NCBI GenBank assembly: GCA_004297545.1
Contig: SCTB01000051.1
Span: forward strand, 1-57,334
Direction: 5' to 3'
Origin: Alphaproteobacteria bacterium
GTDB lineage: Bacteria > Pseudomonadota > Alphaproteobacteria > Micavibrionales > UBA2020
Length of the DNA stretch: 57,334 bases
The notes beneath the pieces are model-generated. The model was not told where the DNA came from. It saw nothing but the letters and a program-made list of their open reading frames with translations, and did no database searches. Shown here one piece after another: positions 40,600-48,329 of this stretch. The translations under genes were made by a program, and so were the position numbers. Numbering within the stretch: position 1 is the first letter of the stretch; every line of letters begins with the position of its first letter.

Positions 40600-40900
40600 T
40601 TTCTTTGCCTTTGTGGAGTCCTGCGCGGTGATTTTTGATTTATGTTTCGATTGAGGAAGTTAGCATGGTTAACATCATGAGTCCATGCGCCATCGCAAGC
40701 TTGCTGCGGGATAATGAGCGGAATTGAAATATAATTACGGCAGTTGGTCATATTACGGGACGCGCAGCGGACTGGCCGGGCCCGGATTTTGGCTTGCCAT
40801 ACTTGCTGATGCATCTAGATAATGTCTAATGGAAGATGAACAGTCGGCGTGCTGCCCCTGAATTCTGTCATTTCTCGGCGCCGGTTTTTTAGAGGGTTTC
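40600..40900 (+). other. Intergenic region between divergent genes
   Basis: 301 bases. Minus-strand -10 candidate TAACTT preceded by CATGC (40657-40667), the same 11-mer CATGCTAACTT as at 38401-38411. For the plus strand TTGCCA (40794-40799) with TAGATA (40816-40821) may drive the protease gene. No gene seen. Confidence 0.4.
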
Positions 40901-42367
40901 ATGCGATCAGCGATCATCCCGGGACTGCCCTTCGCCTTCCTGTTCACAATATGTATGTATTGCTCCCCCGCGGCGCAGGCCGGCCGCGTCCAGCAGCAGG
41001 CGGCGACAGACGAGGCCCAGCGCATCTTCCAGTCTTATGGCGACGCCATCTATCAGGTCCAGACGATCGACCTTGCCTCCGACAAGAAAAGCAGCATCGG
41101 GTCGGGGTTCCAGTTCACGCAGGACGGCATGATTGCGACCAATTATCATGTGGTCGCCGAGGCCGTCCAGCGCCCGAAGTCCAACCGGCTGGAATTCCTG
41201 CACGGCAAGAGCGAGCGCGGCAACCTCAGGATTCTCATCGCCGACGTCGTTCACGACCTCGCCATTCTCAAGATGGAGGCGCCCGGAAAGACCTGGGTAG
41301 AGCTGGGCCAGTCCCTCCTGCCCAAGGGGGTCAGGCTGTTTTCTCTGGGCAACCCCCATGATATCGGCTTCACCATCATCGAAGGGACCTATAACGGCAA
41401 GAGCGAGGAGAGTTTCATCGATAAAATTCACTTCTCCGGCTCGCTGAACCCCGGCATGAGCGGCGGCCCGGCGCTGGGCCACGACGGCAAGGTCGTCGGC
41501 GTGAACGTCTCGACGGCCGGCAACCAGATCAGCTTCCTTGTGCCGGTCGACCACCTGCGCAACCTGATGCTGGAATATCTCCGGCAGGACGCGAAGTTCG
41601 ACTTCCTCGCCCAGGCGAGCGCGCATATCGAGCGGCAGCTGCTCGCCAGCCAGAAGCAGAATATCGACCGCATGCTCGCCGCGCAATGGCCGAGCCAGGC
41701 CTTCGGCCCGTTTATGGTGCCGGGCCGCATTACCGAGGCTTTCAAATGCTGGGGCGATTCCGACGTCCAGGAGAAAAACCAGTACAGCGGATACCATTCC
41801 ACCTGCACGAGCCAGGACCGCCAGTTCCTCGACGAGAATTCGGGATCGGGAGAGTCCTTTTATACCGGGACCTATCTTTACCGCTATGACAACCTGGTCG
41901 GCGAGGACGAACTGAACCTCGACCGCTTTTACGCCCTCTACGAAGACCAGTATTCCATGCCGCTCGAGGCCTACAGGAACGGGGGCGAAAGCAACGTGAC
42001 CAATTTCGACTGCAACTCGAGCTTCGTCGACGTGGCCGGCAAGCGCTGGAAATCCTCCTTCTGCATCCGTCAGTATATAAAATACCCGCAGCTATACGAC
42101 ATGCACCTGTACATGGCTCTCGTCGGCGAGGGACGTCAGGGCATGATGGCGACGCAGGTGGCCGAAGGCGTGTCGAAAGACAGCGCGCTGAAACTTGCCC
42201 GGAAATTCATGAGCGAGATCAGGCCGGCGGCCGCATCGAAAGCGCCGGGAAAACCCGCGCCGGCGGCCCCCGTGGCGGCGGAGCCCGCCAAGGAAAGTCC
42301 CGCGCCGCAGGAAGACCCCGGCGACGAAACGCCCGCCTCCGGCCGCGGCGGAGGATTGAAGCGATGA
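40901..42367 (+). CDS. Secreted trypsin-like serine protease (S1/Deg type)
   Basis: 488 residues. Signal peptide with AQA|G (27). The catalytic triad is complete: His83 (TNYHVV), Asp119 (VVHDLAIL), Ser187 (NPGMSGGPAL), as in DegP-like proteases. No PDZ domain follows; instead there is a roughly 200-residue domain with several Cys (FKCWGD, STCTS, FDCNSS, SFCIRQY) that may form disulfides. The C-terminus is Pro/Ala/Glu-rich. The stop overlaps the FHA gene start by 4 bp, so they are co-translated. Acts in the periplasm or outside. Confidence 0.88.
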   Translation: MRSAIIPGLPFAFLFTICMYCSPAAQAGRVQQQAATDEAQRIFQSYGDAIYQVQTIDLASDKKSSIGSGFQFTQDGMIATNYHVVAEAVQRPKSNRLEFLHGKSERGNLRILIADVVHDLAILKMEAPGKTWVELGQSLLPKGVRLFSLGNPHDIGFTIIEGTYNGKSEESFIDKIHFSGSLNPGMSGGPALGHDGKVVGVNVSTAGNQISFLVPVDHLRNLMLEYLRQDAKFDFLAQASAHIERQLLASQKQNIDRMLAAQWPSQAFGPFMVPGRITEAFKCWGDSDVQEKNQYSGYHSTCTSQDRQFLDENSGSGESFYTGTYLYRYDNLVGEDELNLDRFYALYEDQYSMPLEAYRNGGESNVTNFDCNSSFVDVAGKRWKSSFCIRQYIKYPQLYDMHLYMALVGEGRQGMMATQVAEGVSKDSALKLARKFMSEIRPAAASKAPGKPAPAAPVAAEPAKESPAPQEDPGDETPASGRGGGLKR

Positions 42368-43341
42368 AAAAGCTTGTTCTTGAAATCACCAGCCATGCCG
42401 GCGACGGTTCCGTCACGCACAGGATAATCGAGACCTTTCCCGCGACGCTGGGCCGCGGTTACCACAACGACATCATCCTGTCGGATCCCCACGTCAGCGC
42501 GCAGCACGTGCGCATCGAATATGACGGCGACGGCTGGAACATCCGCGACCTTGGCTCCAAAAACGGGCTGGTCGTGAACGACAGGGTCTTCAGGAACGCG
42601 GCCGCGCGCCTGGCGTCCGGCGACACTGTGCGCGTCGGGCGCACGGAAATCCGCGCTTTCGACCCCCTGCACCCGGTTCCGCAGGAGCGGCACCTGCAAA
42701 AGACGCATCCCCTCGTCGTATGGCTGTCGCGGCCCCTGAACGTCTGGGCCTCTTTCGTTCTCGCGCTGTGCACGGTGACGGGCTGGTCCTACCTGGAAAT
42801 CTGGAATACCGAGCCGGGGCCGCAGCTGGCCGCGGCCGCCGGCGGGACGCTGGTCTTCGTCCTTGTCTGGTCGGCGCTCTGGGCCGTCGCGGGCAGGCTG
42901 ATCCGCCACAAGTCGCGTTTCCGCGGCCATGTCGCCCTGATCAGCCTGACGGTCGTCGTCTCCGTCGGCATTTTCTCCTATATCGAATCCTATACGGATT
43001 TCCTGACGAACGGGAACTGGGTCGGGATGGCGCTGACCTATGTTCTGGACCTGGCGCTGCTGGCCGTGCTGCTGTACGGCTCGCTGTCGCTGGCGACCGA
43101 CATGCCGCAGCGGCGCAAGATGAACGCCTCCGCCTATTTCTCGGCCGGCATCATGATCGGCATCTTCGCGCTCACGCAGGTGGCGCAGCGCCACTTCATC
43201 CAGGAGCCCGCCTATCCGTCGCATCTGGAGCCCTATCTGGCCGGTCTGGCGCCGCTTGATTCCGTGGACCAGTTCATGAAAGAAAGCGATACCTTGTTTG
43301 ACTCGCAGGTCTTCAAGACCGCCGAAGCGAAGAAAAAATGA
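42364..43341 (+). CDS. FHA-domain integral membrane protein
   Basis: 325 residues. An FHA phosphothreonine-binding domain spans about 25-95 (TLGRGYHNDIILSD, PHVSAQHVRI, DLGSKNGLVVN), with the conserved Arg, Ser-x-x-His and Asn residues. Six hydrophobic segments follow between about 120 and 280. The cytosolic FHA module could sense phosphorylated proteins and pass a signal to the membrane domain. It is translationally coupled to the secreted protease. No kinase gene is in the window. Confidence 0.87.
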   Translation: MKKLVLEITSHAGDGSVTHRIIETFPATLGRGYHNDIILSDPHVSAQHVRIEYDGDGWNIRDLGSKNGLVVNDRVFRNAAARLASGDTVRVGRTEIRAFDPLHPVPQERHLQKTHPLVVWLSRPLNVWASFVLALCTVTGWSYLEIWNTEPGPQLAAAAGGTLVFVLVWSALWAVAGRLIRHKSRFRGHVALISLTVVVSVGIFSYIESYTDFLTNGNWVGMALTYVLDLALLAVLLYGSLSLATDMPQRRKMNASAYFSAGIMIGIFALTQVAQRHFIQEPAYPSHLEPYLAGLAPLDSVDQFMKESDTLFDSQVFKTAEAKKK

Positions 43342-43444
43342 GATCTATCAACCGGGTATATTCCGCCTTCCTTTCGATTTGATTAATTTCCATAAAAAGT
43401 ATATGATATCTTTGTATTTCAAAAGGCAACCCGGGAGTCACCCG

Positions 43445-43750
43445 ATGAGCTCGCTGACCGAAGACTTCAACCGCGCGGCCGCCGGTGCCGGCGAAACGCC
43501 GCTGCATCTCGCCATCAAAAGCGGCAAGACGGATATCGCGAAAATGCTGATCGAAAGAGGCGGCGGCCTCGACGCGGACGACCCGCTGGCCTACCGGGAC
43601 AACCAGGCCGACGGATTCAAGGCCGACCCGCCGCAGGAATACGGCAGCGACGACCAGGCGGACGGCTACAAGGGCCCGCCGGAAGACGATGCTATCCGCG
43701 TCATGAAGCCGCTGCAGCTCAAAAAAGCGAAAAAGAAAATCGTTCTGTAA
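43445..43750 (+). CDS. Minimal ankyrin protein: one repeat plus tail 1
   Basis: 101 residues from the ATG at 43445 (GGGAG upstream). It has a single ankyrin unit (GETPLHLAIKSGKTDIAKML), a duplicated acidic module (DNQADGFKADPP, then DDQADGYKGPPE) and a full tail, AIRVMKPLQLKKAKKKIVL. It is the smallest carrier of tail 1, with barely anything else folded, which makes it informative about what the tail does. It faces the ankyrin gene at 43755 (4 bases apart). Confidence 0.75.
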   Translation: MSSLTEDFNRAAAGAGETPLHLAIKSGKTDIAKMLIERGGGLDADDPLAYRDNQADGFKADPPQEYGSDDQADGYKGPPEDDAIRVMKPLQLKKAKKKIVL

Positions 43751-43754
43751 GGAT

Positions 43755-44780
43755 TTACTGATCCCGCTTCGGGCCGGCGTCGTCGCGCGCCTTGCCCACG
43801 GCGATCGGCTTGCCCACGGTGATGTCGCGCTGCATGGCCGTATTGTAGGGCTCGATGCCGTAAACTTCCTTCACGCGCGCAAGCAGCAGCGTCATGACGG
43901 CTTTCGCGTCCCGGGTCTTGGAGGAGGAAGAGGACGAGGAATTATAGGACCCGGAATAGCTGTCATAGCGGTCGCGGTCGTAGTCGCGCGTTTCGGTCGA
44001 CGAGACGCTTTTCATCGCTTCGTCCAGCACCGAAACCCCGGCATAGGTCGTGGCCAGCGGGTCGGCGCCTTTTTTCAGCAGGTAATCCGCCTTTTTGGAA
44101 TCCGTCTGGCGCGCGGCCAGATGCAGCACGGTTTCCCCGGCCGAATTGCGCGCGTCGATGTTCACGCCCGCCGTCAGCAGGTAGTCCATGATGTCCTCGC
44201 GGAAGCTGGCGAAGGCAAGATGCAGCGTCGTGTTCATGACATCGTCGCTGGAGCGCACGCGCCCCTGCACGTCGGCGCCGTGCTGGACGGCCCACTGGAT
44301 CGCCGGCAGGTCTTTCTTGTCGATGGCCTTGATGAGGACTTCCTGCGCGTTGCCGCCAAGATCCGCGCCCTTGCCGAGATAAAAGCGCATGCGGTCGAAA
44401 TCTCCCGAGCGGGCGGCGCGCTGCACGACGGTTTCCCCTTGAGGGTTCTTGAGGTCGATGGAAACGCCCTGGGCCAGGATGGTCGAGAAAATTTCCTCGT
44501 GGAAATTCTCGTGCGCGTAATGCAGCAGCGGCTGGAATTTCCGGTCGCCGGTCGAGATGAGCGCGTTCACATCCGCGCCGTACTGGATGGACAGCTTCAC
44601 GAGGTCGAGGTTCTTTTTGGCCACCGCGCGCGCGAGCAGCTCCTGCGTATCCGCGCCCGATTCAACGGCGCCCTTGATGAGCTCGACATCCCAGACCTTG
44701 ATGGCGGAGGCCAGCATGCGGTTGATGACCTGCTTCTGTTCGGGTGTCATGGCTTGCTTGGCGCGATGCTGCACGGGCAT
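43755..44780 (-). CDS. Ankyrin-repeat protein with KPIAV tail
   Basis: 341 residues from the ATG at 44778-44780, with GAGGGG upstream. The N-cap MTPEQKQVINRMLASAIKVW matches that of the six-gene operon proteins. About eight ankyrin units follow (VESGADTQELLARAVAKKN, IQYGADVNALIS, TAGVNIDARNSAGETVLHL, KKGADPLATTYAGVSVL), then a Tyr/Asp/Arg and poly-Ser insert (YSGSYNSSSSSSS), a helix and the tail RDITVGKPIAVGKARDD. The cap and tail together tie it to the operon at 4465-8324. Confidence 0.86.
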   Translation of the reverse strand: MPVQHRAKQAMTPEQKQVINRMLASAIKVWDVELIKGAVESGADTQELLARAVAKKNLDLVKLSIQYGADVNALISTGDRKFQPLLHYAHENFHEEIFSTILAQGVSIDLKNPQGETVVQRAARSGDFDRMRFYLGKGADLGGNAQEVLIKAIDKKDLPAIQWAVQHGADVQGRVRSSDDVMNTTLHLAFASFREDIMDYLLTAGVNIDARNSAGETVLHLAARQTDSKKADYLLKKGADPLATTYAGVSVLDEAMKSVSSTETRDYDRDRYDSYSGSYNSSSSSSSKTRDAKAVMTLLLARVKEVYGIEPYNTAMQRDITVGKPIAVGKARDDAGPKRDQ

Positions 44781-44831
44781 TTTTGTCCCCTCGCTTGGAG
44801 TAAATATGGAATCCATTTTCGGTGTTCCCAC

Positions 44832-44859
44832 AAGCTAGCAGATTCGCCTTTTATGTCAA
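44832..44859 (-). promoter_or_regulatory. Sigma-70 promoter with TTGACATAA box
   Basis: On the minus strand TTGACA (44854-44859), a 16-base spacer, TAGCTT (44832-44837) preceded by CTGC, 52 bases before the start at 44780. Confidence 0.62.
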
Positions 44860-44876
44860 TATTTTGGCCGCGGAGA

Positions 44877-44905
44877 TTGACATTTTACGTATTCGTACTT
44901 AGCCT
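44877..44905 (+). promoter_or_regulatory. Promoter that implies a leaderless transcript
   Basis: TTGACA (44877-44882), a 17-base spacer, TAGCCT (44900-44905). Transcription would start near 44912, the ATG itself, and no ribosome site precedes that ATG. Confidence 0.45.
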
Positions 44906-44911
44906 GTTCCG

Positions 44912-46507
44912 ATGAAGCCGCCCAAGCACATTGCCTTCGCGATAAACGACCTGCGCAAGACAGGGAAGCTGGCGCATGCCGACCCGCTGTTCTGCGACGG
45001 CCTCGCGCGGGACGGCGCCGCCTGCCAGATCATGGCCGCCGCCGTGCAGGGCGACGCCGAACGGCTTCTCATGCTGCTCTCCGACCCCAGGGTCCTGCCC
45101 GATTTCGAAAACGCGCATGGCATCACGCCGCTGATGGCAGCCGCCGCGCGCGGACACACGGCGGCGGTCGACCTGCTGGCGGCGCAGCCGCTGGTGAATA
45201 CCGGCCGCGCGACACGGGACGGCTGGACCGCGCTGCACTACGCCGCCTGGTTCGACGAAAGCGGCGCGGCGAAGGCGCTGATCGCGCATCACGCGCCGCT
45301 GGATGCGAAAACGAAGAGCGGCGCATCTCCCCTCGATCTCGCCGGAGACAAGCCGGTTGCGGAGGTTTTCTGGGCGAACCGGGATTTTGCGCGCCAGATG
45401 AGGCAGCAGAATCCGGAACACCCGAAATTTCAGCCCGCGGCCAAAATCGAACCCGGGCCTGCGCCCGAACCTTCCTCCGCGGCAGCCGCCCCCGAAACGC
45501 CGGCGAAAACGCTGCCCGAAAAAAACGAGTCGAAAGATGCATTTTTCCGCGCGATCCTGGGCGTCGGGCTGCAGTGGAAGACGAGCCCCGCGTTGGACGT
45601 GAAGGGCGCGCTCACCGGCCGGCTCGCCGCGATGAAAAAGGACGATCTTGCGGAGGCTTACAAGACCATCCGCGACACGGGCGCGCCATTCGACTGGAGC
45701 GCCGTCTTCGTGAAAGCCGCGGCGGCGTCCAACCTGGAGGCCATGCGCTTTCTGCACAACGATCTCCTGTTCGACCAGCTCACGCTGAACCGGGCGCTGT
45801 CGGCCGCCGTGCAGGCGGGCGACCACCGCGACGCCGCGCATCATCTTGTCATCTGGGGGGCGGACCCGGCCGCGCCGTTCGAGACCGGCGGGCAGATGAA
45901 GGCGCCCACGATTTTCGAGGCCGCTTTCCGCCAGGAGCGCGCCGGGATATTCGAGGAGCTGATCCTGTGGCGCGGCGAGCGGCTGGCGAAAACCGATGCG
46001 CAGCGCCTCGACGCCTTCGCCCCGCGGCTGGACAATCATGGGTTTGAAATGAAAAAGTCGCTGGCGCTTTATCAGAAGAAGCGCGAGGTCAAAAAGATGC
46101 GCGCCGGGAACCTGAAGGACCTGTTCAACCAGGCCGTCACGGAAGGCGACATCACGGCCATCATGGCGGCCTATGCGGAGGCGCGCGAGGACCGGCTGTT
46201 CCGCGGCCGCGTGGAATTCGGCAGGCAGGACGGCGGCGGCGCGATCGCGGCGGCGCTGATTTCCGGGCGCTGTGAATTCGCGCGCAGGCTGATCGCGGAC
46301 GGCTATCACCTGAAGGACGCCCCCGGATTCATGAAATCCGAGGTGAGGCTGCAGGCGCCGGAAAAGGCAAAGACCTTCGCGGAAGAGCATCTTGCGGGCA
46401 GGCTGCAGGTCGAATCCGTCGAAGACGTCGGCCGCGCCCGGCGCAGCGAACTGCGCGTCATCGCCGCCGGCCCCATCATCGGCGGCGCGCGCTACGGCAT
46501 GTTCTGA
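44912..46507 (+). CDS. Large ankyrin protein with helical C-terminal region
   Basis: 531 residues. About four ankyrin units at the N-terminus (residues 35-150: ENAHGITPLMAAAARGHTAA, ATRDGWTALHYAAWFDES, KTKSGASPLDLAG), a Pro/Ala linker (165-205), then degenerate helical repeats (about 210-500: AFFRAILGVGLQWK, LNRALSAAVQAGDHRDA). It ends with a Gly-rich IIGGARYGMF, neither tail. Translation probably begins on a leaderless message, or at a later codon. Function unknown. Confidence 0.78.
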   Translation: MKPPKHIAFAINDLRKTGKLAHADPLFCDGLARDGAACQIMAAAVQGDAERLLMLLSDPRVLPDFENAHGITPLMAAAARGHTAAVDLLAAQPLVNTGRATRDGWTALHYAAWFDESGAAKALIAHHAPLDAKTKSGASPLDLAGDKPVAEVFWANRDFARQMRQQNPEHPKFQPAAKIEPGPAPEPSSAAAAPETPAKTLPEKNESKDAFFRAILGVGLQWKTSPALDVKGALTGRLAAMKKDDLAEAYKTIRDTGAPFDWSAVFVKAAAASNLEAMRFLHNDLLFDQLTLNRALSAAVQAGDHRDAAHHLVIWGADPAAPFETGGQMKAPTIFEAAFRQERAGIFEELILWRGERLAKTDAQRLDAFAPRLDNHGFEMKKSLALYQKKREVKKMRAGNLKDLFNQAVTEGDITAIMAAYAEAREDRLFRGRVEFGRQDGGGAIAAALISGRCEFARRLIADGYHLKDAPGFMKSEVRLQAPEKAKTFAEEHLAGRLQVESVEDVGRARRSELRVIAAGPIIGGARYGMF

Positions 46508-46674
46508 CATTCCCGCACCGCAGCAATCCCATAACCTTAAGCAAAAAATTCACGCGCACGGTGACGCCCGCAATTAACCGGATGTTAACGGGTGCAATCT
46601 AGTCTCTTTCTTGCGCGGACATTTGCCGCGACCCGGAGTTTTGCGCTATTCTTGAACAGGGAATCGGGGTTTGC

Positions 46675-47202
46675 ATGCTGGGGTTGAACAAGCTTTTCAA
46701 CAATCTGACCGGACACGGCATCAACAAGCGCGACAAAAACGGCGAAACACAGCTGTATCGCGCGGTGAAGAACGGCGATGTCCGCACGGTGAAAAAACTT
46801 CTGGCGCAGGGCGCAGACCCGAACGTGCCGAACAATCACAAGCTGACGCCGCTGCACCATGCCGCCTATTGGGGCGAAAACGAAATGGTCGACGCGCTTT
46901 TGAAAGCGGGCGCGGACGTGCAGCTGCATAACGGCCGCGGCTGGACCGCGCTGCATTCGGCCGCCGTCTCGGGCGGCATGAAGGCCCGCAAGAAAACCAT
47001 CGACCTGCTAAAAAAAGCAGGCGCGAAGGACGATATCAAGGACAAGCAGGGCTGGACCGCCGCGGACTACATGCTGCTCTGGGAAGAAAACGCCCCCGCC
47101 GCCGAGAAGCTGAAAGAGTTCCTGCAAATCCCGAACGGTCTGTCTCCATCGGGCGGCCACGCCAAACCCAAGCCCCCGGCTCCGCCCGCGCCGAAGCCGT
47201 AA
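46675..47202 (+). CDS. Ankyrin-repeat protein with KPPAP tail
   Basis: 175 residues. After a short N-terminus MLGLNKLFNNLTGHG come four or five regular ankyrin units (NKRDKNGETQLYRAVKNGD, AQGADPNVPNNHKLTPLHH, KAGADVQLHNGRGWTALHS). A helix follows, then AKPKPPAPPAPKP (tail 2). Like the 39199 protein, it combines a near-consensus array and tail 2, and both begin with a short FFNK/LFNN-type amphipathic stretch. Confidence 0.86.
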   Translation: MLGLNKLFNNLTGHGINKRDKNGETQLYRAVKNGDVRTVKKLLAQGADPNVPNNHKLTPLHHAAYWGENEMVDALLKAGADVQLHNGRGWTALHSAAVSGGMKARKKTIDLLKKAGAKDDIKDKQGWTAADYMLLWEENAPAAEKLKEFLQIPNGLSPSGGHAKPKPPAPPAPKP

Positions 47203-47229
47203 CAGGATTTTTTTAGCCCGCCAATATGT

Positions 47230-47337
47230 AAGCGCCACGCCGATGAAAATCGGGGTCCAGTTTGTATAACTTCTATTACTAAATATTGAGATAGAAAATT
47301 TATATACTGGACCACGATTTTCATCGGCGTGGCGCTT
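47230..47337. repeat. 32-bp inverted repeat pair (MITE-like or structural element)
   Basis: Arms 47230-47261 and 47306-47337 are inverted copies of 32 bases with one mismatch, around a 44-base AT-rich centre. The outer arm sequence begins AAGCGCCACGCCGATG. No transposase is present and I see no clear target-site duplication. It could be a miniature transposable element or a long RNA hairpin. Confidence 0.8.
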
Positions 47338-47416
47338 CTGTCTGAACGACTCTCGCTATAAGCCTGCCGATAGGAAATGTAACATCCGAGGATGTCCGGC
47401 CAACTTTTATTGGCTC

Positions 47417-48109
47417 CTAACGAAAAGAGTCGGGACAAGGCGTGTTTGCAGGCCACGGATCCCTCAACCAGCAGTCCTTCGAACAATCCCCGGACTGCTC
47501 GACTTTTCCGGTGTTGGCACAATTATATACCTTGGGAAGATAGCCCGTCAGAAAATGTACCCCTTGGTCGATCTTCTTCAAAAACTCTTCACGTGTATCA
47601 GGCACGATAAAGGGATAGGTTGCATCAAATGCTTTCATATCCGCCAAGGTGTCGGTCGTTAAATAATAACGATATTTAACCCACAATGCCGCGACTTTGA
47701 CTGGCTTGCCATTGATCTCTTCCTGCTGCGCGGACAATAGAAAATCCATATAGAGGGTATTAGGAGCGATCGTTGAACCTTTTTCATCCAAGTTAGAAAC
47801 CACTAAAACTCTCTTCTCCTTAGAAAAGATATCTTGAAGAGCTACCGCAAGTACATCCTGCATAATCTCCCCTCGAGTATTCCGAAAGTATGTTGCCAGC
47901 AATATACTCTCCGGTCTGCCGATGAACCCTACGGAAATAGTATCAATTCCCTTTAGGCGTTCACCGTCCATCGGATACTCATACGCTTGCGCTCTCGAAG
48001 AGAAAATAAACGCGGCAAACGTCAGCAGCACAGCGAAAATCGGCATCCCTACAATCCGCGTAAATTTAGGAGCAGCGCACTTTTCTATCTCGCATTTTTT
48101 ATTTTTCAT
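47417..48109 (-). CDS. Exported protein of unknown function, low GC
   Basis: 230 residues. A signal peptide (hydrophobic core FAVLLTFAAFIFSS, likely cleavage AQA|Y near 43). The mature part contains ISVGFIGRPESILLATYFRN and a C-terminal Cys-rich end (CANTGKVEQSGDCSKDCW, then a final Cys) that may form disulfides in the periplasm. Base composition is visibly lower in GC than its neighbours, and an inverted repeat lies beside it, so it may be a recent arrival. No family recognised. Confidence 0.7.
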   Translation of the reverse strand: MKNKKCEIEKCAAPKFTRIVGMPIFAVLLTFAAFIFSSRAQAYEYPMDGERLKGIDTISVGFIGRPESILLATYFRNTRGEIMQDVLAVALQDIFSKEKRVLVVSNLDEKGSTIAPNTLYMDFLLSAQQEEINGKPVKVAALWVKYRYYLTTDTLADMKAFDATYPFIVPDTREEFLKKIDQGVHFLTGYLPKVYNCANTGKVEQSGDCSKDCWLRDPWPANTPCPDSFR

Positions 48110-48329
48110 TGTCTCCCCTAAAAAAGTCGCACGCTAAACTTCAAACCCCGAGGAACATCATAGCTAACTCCCCTATAGTTCGCGTCAATTACCATTCTGC
48201 CCCAAATACTTCTTGGACAGCCACACGGAATCCACCTGCCAGCTTTCGCCGACACGACAGTTTCAATTTGAGAATTTCGACATGTAAACGGCGTCAAGAT
48301 TCCCTAGCAGTCACGCGCTATGGTGAATT

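Noticed and set aside
39283..40638. 451-codon frame antisense to the twelve-repeat ankyrin gene
   Set aside because: Val/Arg-rich periodic sequence is just the reverse reading of the regular repeats.
44885..46510. 541-codon frame antisense to the 44912 ankyrin gene
   Set aside because: No motif; the plus strand shows genuine ankyrin units.
47230..47337. Intact insertion sequence
   Set aside because: The arms enclose only 44 bases, with no transposase frame and no clear target duplication.
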